A DNA stretch of 64,000 nucleotides. It comes from Sulfurimonas sp. HSL3-1 (GTDB lineage Bacteria > Campylobacterota > Campylobacteria > Campylobacterales > Sulfurimonadaceae). The position numbers and the translations under genes were made by a program. The DNA is taken from the NCBI RefSeq assembly GCF_039645995.1, contig NZ_CP147920.1, forward strand, positions 1,426,001-1,490,000. Reading direction: 5' to 3'. Positions 8,390 through 15,546 of this stretch are shown here, piece after piece (the first letter of the stretch is position 1; every line of letters starts with the position of its first letter). The notes under the pieces are model-generated. The model was given only the letters and a program-made list of their open reading frames with translations. It did not search any database and was not told where the DNA came from.

Positions 8390-9085
8390 TTACTCCTTCA
8401 AAGCCGCTATCTGTTTTTGCAGTGCGATCCGCTGCAGCGGATGCAACTGCGTCTTTTCCACCCATGTCTCATACGCCTCGGTATAGTGCGCTTTAAGTAG
8501 AGGATGCAAATTCTGTGCCTGCTTGCTCAGCGTCTCCAGGTAGGCCTTCGCCTCGTCGTAACTGAACTTCTTGACCGGCTGCAGGCGGCGCTTTACCCCG
8601 TCGACCAGCTTGTCGTCCAGGTGCGCTTCGGCCATGCCCAGGAAGCTCGTCGCGGCCCCCAGGTCGGCGTAATGTTCGTTCCAGATACGGCCGTTGATGA
8701 CCTGGTCGCAGGCCATGTCGATAAAGACCGGCGCGTACTGCAGCACCTGCACCAGTTCGGTAAAGTCGTTGTCGACCATGGCACGGAAGAGCATCCGGCT
8801 CCGGTTGCGCACCTTGACCCGCAACCGGTCGTTGGCAATGACGTCGGGGTGCAGACGGGTAAAGCGTTCGTACGCCCCCAGGCGCGAGTGGTTGAAGGCC
8901 ATGATGGAGACCATGACGTTTTTGTCGCTGACCTGCTCCGGGTGCGAACCGGAGGGGCGGTAGAAGGCCCACTCCAGCCGCGCTTCGTCATCCTCATGGT
9001 AGAGGTAGAGCTCGTCGCCCCGCGTTTCGAAGTCCGGCTCATCCTTGAGGGCTTCGATCTCTTCCTTGTAACTCAGGTCGTACAT
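8390..9085 (-). CDS. Hypothetical cytosolic protein in nif accessory operon
   Basis: 231 aa, acidic N-terminus, largely helical, no signal peptide or membrane segment. Visible features include a HEAT-like middle (MACDQVINGRIWNEHYADLG) and a basic C-terminus (IALQKQIAALKE). I do not recognise the family. GGAGTAGAT precedes the ATG. It lies between the VWA/metallopeptidase-like gene and the NifO-like gene, all co-directional, suggesting a shared function with the MoxR/VWA pair. Confidence 0.6.
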   Translation of the reverse strand: MYDLSYKEEIEALKDEPDFETRGDELYLYHEDDEARLEWAFYRPSGSHPEQVSDKNVMVSIMAFNHSRLGAYERFTRLHPDVIANDRLRVKVRNRSRMLFRAMVDNDFTELVQVLQYAPVFIDMACDQVINGRIWNEHYADLGAATSFLGMAEAHLDDKLVDGVKRRLQPVKKFSYDEAKAYLETLSKQAQNLHPLLKAHYTEAYETWVEKTQLHPLQRIALQKQIAALKE

Positions 9086-9194
9086 ATCTACTCCTCACGG
9101 CATCCGAACAAAGTCCGGATACCTGCGTTAACACTGGGTTTGCTTCGGCAGCAGGCCCGCGCATCCTTGATGCTTTTATACAACGCAAACCTCC

Positions 9195-10349
9195 TTACAG
9201 ATCAAAGTAGAAGACGTCGCCGTAGGGCTCGAAACGCTTCATGTTGCGCTTCTCGCTCACCAGGAAAAGCGTCGGCAGGTGCGAGGCCTTTTCGATCTTG
9301 AAGAAGCCGTCGCTGAGCACCATCAGCGTCGCTGCCGCTTCGTCCGCGGTGTTGAGGTACTCCAGCACCGGTGCGAACTGCGTCCCGCCGTTGCCCTTCT
9401 CGAACGCGACCTCCGGTTTGAGCGCCTGGGCGTCGTAGGTGACGATCTTCTCTTTGTCGACCTCATCGTCAAAGGGAATTACCGTCACCTTGAAGTCGGT
9501 ACTGAGTCGCAAAACCCCGTCGATGATGCCGAGGAACTTCGAGAAGGTATCTCGGCTGATACTCATGGAGCGGTCCAGCGCAATGTAGAGGTTGAGGCGA
9601 TTGTTCTCCTGACGGTAGCCGGGCAGGTAGAGCTCCTGGTAGATGAAACGGCGGTTGGGCCGGGAGAAGTCGCTCTGCTTATCGAAGAAGCTCTCCGTCA
9701 TATAAGTGTGCAAAAGCGTCGCCAGGTCGATCTTGGGGCGGGTGACTTCACGGATCACCTCCAGGAAGGAGGCCGGGATGTTCCCCTGCTTCTGGGCTGC
9801 TCCCATCGCCTGGACGATCAGCGCGTCGATATCTTCCATCGCCGCTTCGCTGTCGCCCTCGCTCTCTATAAGGTCCTGCTTCTGCTCCTGCGGGTTCTCG
9901 TCGTCGGGCGTACCTTCGCCCTCCGGGTTCTCCTGGTACAGCGTGTTGTAGACCTCTTCGACACTCTGGTCGCGGTACTTTTCCATCATCACTTCGTGCT
10001 CCGGCCGCTCGCCGACCCGCTCGAAGTCGTCGAGCAGCAGGTTGATGACGACGTCGCTGCTGCGGTTCCACGTCTTGTGGTCGCGCCCGCCCATGCGGAA
10101 GGGGTGCTTGAGCATGATGTGCAGCAGCGTATGCGCGTAAATGTACTTGAGCTGCTGTTCGGGGATGGTGTCGGCCATCGTCGTATCGACATAGATGGCC
10201 GTCCCGTCGGTCTCGAATGCTTCGTGGGGGTTCTTGCGGAAGCGCATGGGCAGGGAGAGTGCCAGCACGCTCAAAAACGGATGGTCAAATAGAAACTGGA
10301 CGCGGATCTTCTCCAGCCGGCGCTGCAAATCGCTCTGTTCTTCTGGCAT
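9195..10349 (-). CDS. DUF2201-type protein: metallopeptidase-like N-terminus and VWA-like C-terminus
   Basis: 384 aa. The N-terminal part has a zinc-peptidase-like helix with H73-x3-H77 (HTLLHIMLKH) but not a full HExxH. An acidic linker (about 140-175) follows, then a VWA-like domain from about 250 with the MIDAS motif D259-R-S261-M-S263 and a later LSDG turn. Proteins of this type pair with MoxR AAA+ ATPases to remodel or insert cofactors into metalloproteins. The MoxR partner lies at 13750-14760 on the same strand, separated by alkD, a cassette array and lipoproteins. A weak sigma-54 promoter-like site lies upstream. Confidence 0.75.
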   Translation of the reverse strand: MPEEQSDLQRRLEKIRVQFLFDHPFLSVLALSLPMRFRKNPHEAFETDGTAIYVDTTMADTIPEQQLKYIYAHTLLHIMLKHPFRMGGRDHKTWNRSSDVVINLLLDDFERVGERPEHEVMMEKYRDQSVEEVYNTLYQENPEGEGTPDDENPQEQKQDLIESEGDSEAAMEDIDALIVQAMGAAQKQGNIPASFLEVIREVTRPKIDLATLLHTYMTESFFDKQSDFSRPNRRFIYQELYLPGYRQENNRLNLYIALDRSMSISRDTFSKFLGIIDGVLRLSTDFKVTVIPFDDEVDKEKIVTYDAQALKPEVAFEKGNGGTQFAPVLEYLNTADEAAATLMVLSDGFFKIEKASHLPTLFLVSEKRNMKRFEPYGDVFYFDL

Positions 10350-10385
10350 AGCCCTCTCTCTACCCTGGGTTTATACCGGAAAATA

Positions 10386-10401
10386 TGCAATCGCTGTTCT
10401 A
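10386..10401 (-). promoter_or_regulatory. Possible sigma-54 (-24/-12) promoter, weak
   Basis: On the minus strand TAGAAC-AGCGA-TTGCA, 37 bp before the VWA-like gene. The -12 box is perfect and the layout matches the stronger promoter before nifU, but the -24 GG is AG. No TGT-N10-ACA activator site was found nearby. Confidence 0.35.
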
Positions 10402-10412
10402 TCAATCAGAGG

Positions 10413-11117
10413 CTACACCTCCCCCTTCAGGTAAGCCTTGCGCTCCGGTTCAGGAAACTTCTCGATGGCGTAGCGCAGCATCGTCCGCGGCATGGACTTG
10501 TAGCGGGAAGCAAGAAACGCCCGCTCTCTGTCAGGGTCGCGGTTGCCCACTTCCCGCAGCATCCAGCCGACGGCCTTGTGGATAAGGTCATGGGTGTCTG
10601 CGAGCAGCAGTTCAGCAATCTCCAGCGCCGTATCGAACCTGCCTTTGCGGATAAAGTAGAACGTCGCCATGATCGCGATGCGGCGCTCCCACAAGCTCTC
10701 TGATCGGGCGAACGTATAGAGGATCGCTTTGTCCCTTGCTATCAGGTACTCACCGACAATGTAAGGCGCGGAGCTGTCGACGAGGTCCCAGTTGTTGATG
10801 GAGGCGGTATTGGCCATGTAGCAGTTGTAAACCGCCTCCTTCTCCGCCGCATCCCCGCGCTCGTACTTCGCGACCATCAGCAAGAGTGCGAAGAGACGCT
10901 CTTCATGATAGGGAGAGTGCAGCAGCTTCTTGACCTCTGGCAGCGGCGCCGCACGGAACGCGGCTACCTGCTTGCGCAGTACGGGAACGCGGACACCTAA
11001 GAACCTGTCCCCCGCTCCGTACTCCCCCTCGCCCGTTTTGAAAAAACGCTGCGAATGCTCGGCGATATCGGGGTCGCCAAGATTCTTTAGTGTTTCGCTA
11101 ATCGTTTCTGATGTCAT
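10413..11117 (-). CDS. DNA alkylation repair protein, AlkD-like
   Basis: 234 aa, built of HEAT-like helical pairs throughout. The sequence (GVRVPVLRKQVAAFR, HSPYHEERLFALLLMV, NNWDLVDSSAPYIVG, LWERRIAIMATFYFIRKG, HKAVGWMLREVG) is characteristic of AlkD DNA glycosylases, which excise N3- and N7-alkylated purines. The catalytic Asp and Trp surroundings (NNWDLVD, WERRIA) are present. It interrupts the nif accessory gene run, upstream of the VWA gene, and may simply be an insertion there. Confidence 0.9.
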   Translation of the reverse strand: MTSETISETLKNLGDPDIAEHSQRFFKTGEGEYGAGDRFLGVRVPVLRKQVAAFRAAPLPEVKKLLHSPYHEERLFALLLMVAKYERGDAAEKEAVYNCYMANTASINNWDLVDSSAPYIVGEYLIARDKAILYTFARSESLWERRIAIMATFYFIRKGRFDTALEIAELLLADTHDLIHKAVGWMLREVGNRDPDRERAFLASRYKSMPRTMLRYAIEKFPEPERKAYLKGEV

Positions 11118-11157
11118 TCTGCAGGCTTCTGGCGACTACACTGAAAGATCATGGATT

Positions 11158-11688
11158 TTACCTCGGCTTGTTGATCGGCTCAACTTCGTTGTCATAGACT
11201 TCATCTTTGTGACGAATCCAAATCATGATAAATATTGCAACAATTCCGGCTATATAAAATACTATGTTCGGTATAGCATATTTTTGATACTCTGCTTGCT
11301 CTCTATAGTATTCAGCATAATCATCTCTAAGCAGCCAATCGCGAATTTGGATCTGATAAATAATTTTACGTTTTCCAAAAATACCTTTTAGAACTTGGTA
11401 CCATACTTTAGCATTTTGATTGACCATAGCCTTTCGGTCCAGCCCTGATAAAGCGACACCGAACTTTTCATTATTAAAGACCAGCGAGCGAAACTTGCCA
11501 GTATAGACAGCTTGGATAACCCCATGCGAAGAGTGCATCTCTTCAAGCTTCAATAGTGGATTCAAAATATACCTTTCCCACTGGAAATAGGCAGTGACTA
11601 AAAATATCAAAGACAAGACATACAAATACCGAGAAATTCTACTTTTTGGCGCTTTCTGAATATATACTCTATAAAACTTAGTCAGCAT
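11158..11688 (-). CDS. Cassette-borne membrane protein of unknown function
   Basis: 176 aa with membrane helices at about residues 20-40 and near the C-terminus, and a soluble region between (GVIQAVYTGKFRSLVFNNEKFGVALSG). AT-rich and unlike the GC-rich neighbours. It is the last gene of the cassette-like array, starting 12 bp after the first attC-like repeat. No attC-like repeat follows it, so this cassette is probably truncated. Start chosen at the ATG outside the repeat, with GGGATATGC before it. Not recognised further. Confidence 0.6.
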   Translation of the reverse strand: MLTKFYRVYIQKAPKSRISRYLYVLSLIFLVTAYFQWERYILNPLLKLEEMHSSHGVIQAVYTGKFRSLVFNNEKFGVALSGLDRKAMVNQNAKVWYQVLKGIFGKRKIIYQIQIRDWLLRDDYAEYYREQAEYQKYAIPNIVFYIAGIVAIFIMIWIRHKDEVYDNEVEPINKPR

Positions 11689-11699
11689 GCATATCCCAT

Positions 11700-11771
11700 A
11701 TATGACGTTTAAAATGAGCAATCAAAAAGCAGCCCGCGGGTTTTTGATTGGTCTCCTCTGATTTGTTATAT
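11700..11771 (-). repeat. attC-like site 1, core box altered
   Basis: 72 bp. On the minus strand it opens with ATATAAC, contains the inner stem AATCAAAAACC...GGCTTTTTGATT, and ends GTCATAT instead of GTTATAT, so the recombination triplet GTT is GTC. Otherwise nearly identical to the repeat at 11989-12060. It follows the 66-aa cassette gene by 3 bp. Confidence 0.62.
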
Positions 11772-11774
11772 TCT

Positions 11775-11975
11775 TCAAAGCCATCTATTCTCATCTTTGT
11801 TTTTTCCTCTTGAGATTAGTAGTAAAATGCCTAGAGCAGTCAATATCAAGCCGAATAGAATGTTGAAATTCATGTAAGAAAAATCCGTTGTTCCTCCTCT
11901 TGCTGTAAACTGCGGGTTTGCAATAACAAATATTCCAAGCGCAATAAGACTAATAGCGCCTATTGTTTTTTCCAT
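11775..11975 (-). CDS. Small two-helix membrane protein in a cassette
   Basis: 66 aa with two hydrophobic helices (residues about 5-20 and 38-55: GAISLIALGIFVIA and ILFGLILTALGILLLI) joined by a short polar loop, and a charged tail. AT-rich. It fills the whole cassette between the two 72-bp attC-like repeats, as a single cassette gene should. Function unknown; it could be a membrane-stress or immunity-type protein, but nothing in the sequence decides this. Confidence 0.6.
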   Translation of the reverse strand: MEKTIGAISLIALGIFVIANPQFTARGGTTDFSYMNFNILFGLILTALGILLLISRGKNKDENRWL

Positions 11976-11988
11976 TTAACTTTCCGTA

Positions 11989-12060
11989 ATATAACGTTTA
12001 AAATGAGCAATCAAAAAGCCGCCCGCGGGTTTTTGATTGGTCTCCTCTGATTTGTTATAT
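11989..12060 (-). repeat. attC-like site 2
   Basis: 72 bp with perfectly complementary ends (ATATAAC at one side, GTTATAT at the other) and a long inner stem around CCCGCGGGCGG. Same length as site 1 with few differences. The end of the 275-aa gene is encoded inside it. Confidence 0.66.
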
Positions 12061-12838
12061 CTATTGGATTCTCGTATGGTGCCATTTTCAAATCGCTCAG
12101 GTCAATTTCTTCTTCATTGTATGATTTTCTTTTTGGAAAAAAGAGAGCTTTATCATAGGGTGTCACGTTTCTTGGATAGCACTGCCTAGAATCAAAAGAA
12201 AAAACATTTATAAGAGCTTTTGACTCATTGTTTCCGACATCTTGTGCAAGGTAGTAATAATTGTCGGAAAAACCTTTTGCTTGTGCCAAATAAAAACCGA
12301 TGATTTTATATTCTTCTCCATTAGGTACATAAGAAAGAATCCATGGGCTACGTTCAAGATCCTTATCAAGGATTTCGAGAGTATTATGTGTCAAAAAATA
12401 TGCACTGCGAGGTAACATCCCATCTTTGTTGGATATTAGTACCATTTTCTCTTTTGTTTTGAAAGTCACATTTTCACAAGGGAAAGCATGATATTTATAG
12501 AGTTTAAGATAAGTACCATTCCATATAAGTAAGATAGGAAGTGACATCCATGTCAATATGGCAAACGGAAAGATAAAGATAATTAAACCCAAGCCCTTTT
12601 TGAGAAGTGACTTTTCTTTTTCCATTTGAGGATCAGTTTTTTTATTTATAGTCTTAACAAATCCAACACCAAAAAATATCATACCTGCAGTTATCGCTAA
12701 CAATTTCCCTGTGTTTGGCTCAATCGCACCTCCCCATGCAACAAAAAGCGAAAAGAAATAAATTCCCCATGACACTAAAACTGCAGTAGCTACAAGCCAA
12801 ATTATTTTCAAAAACTTTTTGATATTTTCTCCTTGCAT
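12011..12838 (-). CDS. Cassette-borne membrane protein whose C-terminus runs into attC
   Basis: 275 aa with about four membrane helices in the N-terminal 110 residues and a soluble C-terminal domain with a Cys pair (FPCENVTF, RQCYPRNV). AT-rich. The last 13 residues (NQRRPIKNPRAAF) are encoded by the attC-like repeat at 11989-12060, which supplies the stop codon. This is a known habit of cassette genes whose own stop was lost on recombination. Function not recognised. Confidence 0.62.
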   Translation of the reverse strand: MQGENIKKFLKIIWLVATAVLVSWGIYFFSLFVAWGGAIEPNTGKLLAITAGMIFFGVGFVKTINKKTDPQMEKEKSLLKKGLGLIIFIFPFAILTWMSLPILLIWNGTYLKLYKYHAFPCENVTFKTKEKMVLISNKDGMLPRSAYFLTHNTLEILDKDLERSPWILSYVPNGEEYKIIGFYLAQAKGFSDNYYYLAQDVGNNESKALINVFSFDSRQCYPRNVTPYDKALFFPKRKSYNEEEIDLSDLKMAPYENPIDITNQRRPIKNPRAAF

Positions 12839-12873
12839 GTTTGATAGCTGGATTCTAGACTATTGATAATTCG

Positions 12874-12962
12874 ATATAACGGCCGGGCTTAGCGAGTGAC
12901 TCCTGCCATTTGTTGGTCGTAGCGAAGCGGAGACCGGCAGATGGCAAGGTGGCACGTTCAGT
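12874..12962 (-). repeat. Possible third attC-like site, divergent
   Basis: About 89 bp before the first cassette gene. It begins (plus strand) with ATATAAC and ends GTTCAGT. The inner stem is GCCAT...ATGGC with GGTC/GACC beyond it. The sequence differs from sites 1 and 2, as attC sites from different cassettes do, but only part of the end boxes pair. Confidence 0.38.
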
Positions 12963-13145
12963 GCTCAGCGCGGACGTTGCTCGTTTCCGCAAGCGGGAAC
13001 GAGCAACTCTTTATTCAACGTACAAAATGTTCAATTATCTATTGAAAAATCGTATTAATCATACATTGCGTATATTGATGCGAATCAATATACCACCTAT
13101 CGACTTAACACAAAACAAAACTATTTAATACAGAAAAAGAGGAGT
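12963..13145. other. Gene-free spacer with a 15-bp-stem hairpin
   Basis: No gene supported. 12976-13007 forms a near-perfect hairpin (arms GTTGCTCGTTTCCGC and GCGGGAACGAGCAAC, loop AA) followed on the plus strand by TCTTTATTC, so it could be a bidirectional terminator or a remnant of a further attC-like site. Confidence 0.5.
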
Positions 13146-13165
13146 GGGACGAAGGGAAACGTCCC
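13146..13165 (-). terminator. Rho-independent terminator for the 66-aa lipoprotein gene
   Basis: Stem GGGACG/CGTCCC with an 8-nt loop, 11 bp after the lipoprotein stop. On the minus strand it is followed by ACTCCTCTTTTTCTG. Confidence 0.62.
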
Positions 13166-13175
13166 GGGAAAGAAC

Positions 13176-13376
13176 TTAGTGCCGATACTCTTTATGATGC
13201 CCGTAGGTGTGGCCATGACCGTTGCTGCGTTTATAGACGGTACGGCCCTCTTCGTAATAGCCTGACGGGTAACCGGACTCATAATAGATGACCGGTTCAC
13301 CTCTGTAAGCGTACGGCGCACGAATGACGCAGCCGGTAAAAAGCAGTGGGATGAGTGCAAGCAGAATGTATCGCAT
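13176..13376 (-). CDS. Small Tyr/His-rich lipoprotein
   Basis: 66 aa. The N-terminus MRYILLALIPLLFTGC is a lipoprotein signal with lipobox LFTGC, so the mature protein is a 52-residue envelope lipoprotein rich in Tyr, Gly and His (GHGHTYGHHKEYRH), possibly metal-binding. AAGGATAG precedes the ATG. A shorter paralogue lies directly upstream (13476-13616). Confidence 0.72.
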   Translation of the reverse strand: MRYILLALIPLLFTGCVIRAPYAYRGEPVIYYESGYPSGYYEEGRTVYKRSNGHGHTYGHHKEYRH

Positions 13377-13475
13377 CTTCTATCCTTTAATTGTTAGATA
13401 GAAGAAGCATAGAAAAAAATCGTGAGTAGATCGTGACGCGGTTAGCCCTCACAGGCTAATCAATGCCGCATTTTT

Positions 13476-13616
13476 TCAGTACCGGTGTCCCCGATGGTAG
13501 CCGCCGTACGGATAGATGTCATAGTAGATAACCGGGCCGTGGTGATGCGGCCCCGGGACCCGGACGACACAGCCGCTGAAAAGCAGTGCAATAAGCAGTA
13601 TGAACAGGTATCGCAT
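13476..13616 (-). CDS. Very small Tyr/His-rich lipoprotein, paralogue of the neighbour
   Basis: 46 aa beginning MRYLFILLIALLFSGC (lipobox LFSGC), then VVRVPGPHHHGPVIYYD and a Tyr/Gly/His tail ending YHRGHRY. Shares the signal peptide pattern and the PVIYY block with the 66-aa gene 100 bp downstream, so the two are tandem paralogues. Good ribosome-binding site (AAAGGATAAACG). Confidence 0.65.
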   Translation of the reverse strand: MRYLFILLIALLFSGCVVRVPGPHHHGPVIYYDIYPYGGYHRGHRY

Positions 13617-13749
13617 CGTTTATCCTTTTGTCGTTCTTTTCAGAAAGCATAGGAAAATTTCATGAGTCGTTTGTGAGGGAGAAGTGCTGCCCCGGAGCAA
13701 CCGGGCGTAGCGGTTAGAGAGGAGAGGTCTGCTCTATCAAGCGGACCTT

Positions 13750-14760
13750 TTAAAGGATGTACTCCCCGTACTTCGCCAGCCAGGCGTCGAAGGCGCCGTG
13801 GGTCGCGATGGATTCGTCCTTGACGATGACGTCCTTGACGAGCATGACGCCGAACTCCGTCGGGAGGGTTTCGCTGTAAGCAAAGAGGTGGTCTTTATGC
13901 GTGTCGGAACCGTTGTAGTACTCGACGAGCGCGGAAACGAGCGCGTACAGCAGTGCCGGCTGGTTCTCGATCTCGGGGTAGTGCCCCTCGTAGATCGCGG
14001 CGACATCCGGCAGCTCCTCGTAGACCTTGACGTAGGAGACGAACTCGATGCCGGCGGCGTAGCCGATGGTGCCGTAGATGACAGGGGCGATCTTGCCGAT
14101 GTCCATGTTGGACTTCAGGATGTTCGAGAGCATGTGGTAACTGCGCGGCGTCGCAAACGCCGGGTTGGCGTCGTCTTCAACAACCGGTTCGGTCGAGAGC
14201 AAGTCCGGGCGGAAGCCCAGGAAACCGATGACGAAGTGGTGCAGTTTCGATTTCAGCGCGAAGAGCTTGAAGTCGTCGAAGCGGGCCTGAACGTGCAGGT
14301 GTACCATCCGGTTGGCCAGCGGTGTGGGCAGGCGGAAGACGACCCCGCGGTCGCTGACGCGGTTCCCCGCGCAGATGATCCGCCACCCTGCGGGCAGGTC
14401 GTACTCGCCCATGCGGCGGTTGAGCACCAGCTGGTAGATGGCCGCCTGTACCGACGGCGGCGCGGAGTTGAGCTCGTCGAGGAACAAAATCCCCTCGGAA
14501 TCGGGATCTTTCGGAAAAAAGACCGGCGGCATCCAGACCGTCTGCTCGTCGCGGATCGCCGGGACGCCCCGGAGATCGACCGGGTCCATCTGCGAGAGGC
14601 GCACGTCGACGAGCTCCAGTTTATTCTTTTCCGCAACATCGGCAACAATGTAGGATTTGCCGATGCCCGGGCTGCCGTGAATGAACAGAGGGGTATCTGT
14701 CTTAATCAGTGTATCGATATGGTCGTAAAGTTCCGTGGTCGAGATCGAGGGTGTTGTCAT
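13750..14760 (-). CDS. MoxR-type AAA+ ATPase, nif-linked
   Basis: 336 aa. Walker A GSPGIGKS (29-36), Walker B ILFLDE (91-96), sensor 1 in IICAGN and an Arg finger region NRVSDRG. MoxR ATPases act with VWA proteins to activate metalloenzymes. The likely partner is the DUF2201/VWA protein at 9195-10349. Here it ends an operon starting with tpx and holding a NifQ-like gene, so its target may be nitrogenase or molybdenum trafficking. That target is inference. The ribosome-binding site is distant. Confidence 0.85.
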   Translation of the reverse strand: MTTPSISTTELYDHIDTLIKTDTPLFIHGSPGIGKSYIVADVAEKNKLELVDVRLSQMDPVDLRGVPAIRDEQTVWMPPVFFPKDPDSEGILFLDELNSAPPSVQAAIYQLVLNRRMGEYDLPAGWRIICAGNRVSDRGVVFRLPTPLANRMVHLHVQARFDDFKLFALKSKLHHFVIGFLGFRPDLLSTEPVVEDDANPAFATPRSYHMLSNILKSNMDIGKIAPVIYGTIGYAAGIEFVSYVKVYEELPDVAAIYEGHYPEIENQPALLYALVSALVEYYNGSDTHKDHLFAYSETLPTEFGVMLVKDVIVKDESIATHGAFDAWLAKYGEYIL

Positions 14761-14813
14761 TGAAGGGTAGCGTTCCTTTCGTGGGGGTGGTTAAAGTCGT
14801 GTGCCTGAAAACG

Positions 14814-15158
14814 TCAGGCACTCAGCTCTTTGACCATGCATTTGAAGCAGGTGAGCTGATCATCGCAGGTGGCGCAGGCCGGGGCGATGGAGCCGACCCG
14901 GTCATAGATGTATTTTTTCCAAAGCTTCTCTTTGGGTTTCTCCTCCGCCAACTTCGGGAAGTTCTTTTTCATGAACTGGCCCATCTCCGTACGGCTGTTG
15001 AAGCCCATGTCCTCGTAGAGGTGGTCCATCAGCAGCGATTTCTGCGCGACCAGGGGTGCCAGGACCGTTTTGGCGTAGTAGTTGACCGCATACGCGGCGA
15101 GGAGTGTCTTGACGTCTTCATACATTTTGACATGTTCAGGCGGCATGATGGCTGTCAT
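14814..15158 (-). CDS. NifQ-like protein, short form
   Basis: 114 aa. The C-terminus LWKKYIYDRV...PACATCDDQLTCFKC matches the end of NifQ, where a cysteine cluster (C-x4-C-x2-C-x5-C in classical NifQ) binds the Mo-Fe-S cluster donated to FeMo-cofactor synthesis. Here the spacing reads C-x2-C-x5-C-x2-C, and the protein is shorter than typical NifQ (about 170-200 aa). It is in a nif accessory operon between a MoxR ATPase and a SagB-like gene. Start chosen at the ATG preceded by AAGGAGAC. NifQ assignment is probable, not certain. Confidence 0.6.
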   Translation of the reverse strand: MTAIMPPEHVKMYEDVKTLLAAYAVNYYAKTVLAPLVAQKSLLMDHLYEDMGFNSRTEMGQFMKKNFPKLAEEKPKEKLWKKYIYDRVGSIAPACATCDDQLTCFKCMVKELSA

Positions 15159-15200
15159 GGAGTCTCCTTGAATATAACTCATCAACATGCAAGTACCGTT

Positions 15201-15524
15201 CTACTGTCTGCCGTAGAGCAGGTAGAGATAGTCGTGAATGTCGCTGAGGAAGAAGCGGCGGTTGTCCCGCTCCTCGAAATGCCCGACCCAGCCCGGGTCC
15301 CCCTCCGCCGTCATCTTGCTCGGATGGACGAACTCGTTATAGGGGAGCGTCGCCTTGAGCGGACCGCAGTCGTTGATGGCGTCGACGACCGCTTCAAAAA
15401 TCGCGTCGAGCGTTTCGTCGTCCGCTGTGAGGTACAGATTCCCGTCTTTCTGGTAAAAGCGGTAGATGTTCAGGATCTTCTGTGCTTCGGCACTGTGTGC
15501 TTTGTTCATTTTCTTGACATTCAT
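15201..15524 (-). CDS. Hypothetical protein in nif accessory operon
   Basis: 107 aa beginning MNVKKMNKAHSAEAQK, with an acidic alpha/beta body ending in FFLSDIHDYLYLLYGRQ. No membrane segment or cysteine motif. Start chosen at the ATG with GGAGGTG upstream; the longer frame lacks a binding site and runs into the SagB-like gene. Co-directional with and 42 bp upstream of the NifQ-like gene. Family not recognised. Confidence 0.6.
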   Translation of the reverse strand: MNVKKMNKAHSAEAQKILNIYRFYQKDGNLYLTADDETLDAIFEAVVDAINDCGPLKATLPYNEFVHPSKMTAEGDPGWVGHFEERDNRRFFLSDIHDYLYLLYGRQ

Positions 15525-15546
15525 AGCAAGGGCACCTCCATATACC

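Larger units (their letters stand above)
11158..12962 (-). mobile_element. Integron-type gene cassette array lacking an integrase
   Basis: Three AT-rich genes on the same strand, two of them directly followed by identical-length (72-bp) palindromic repeats. The repeats end in complementary ATATAAC/GTTATAT boxes, as attC R''/R' boxes do. The flanks are GC-rich core genes. No tyrosine recombinase (IntI) or attI is in the window, so it fits the class known as clusters of attC sites lacking integrases. The right boundary is uncertain because the third repeat is weaker. Confidence 0.6.

Noticed and set aside
12950-12965. TGGCAC-GTTCA-GTGCT, a sigma-54-like sequence on the plus strand
   Set aside because: No plus-strand gene follows, and it lies within the possible third attC-like site.
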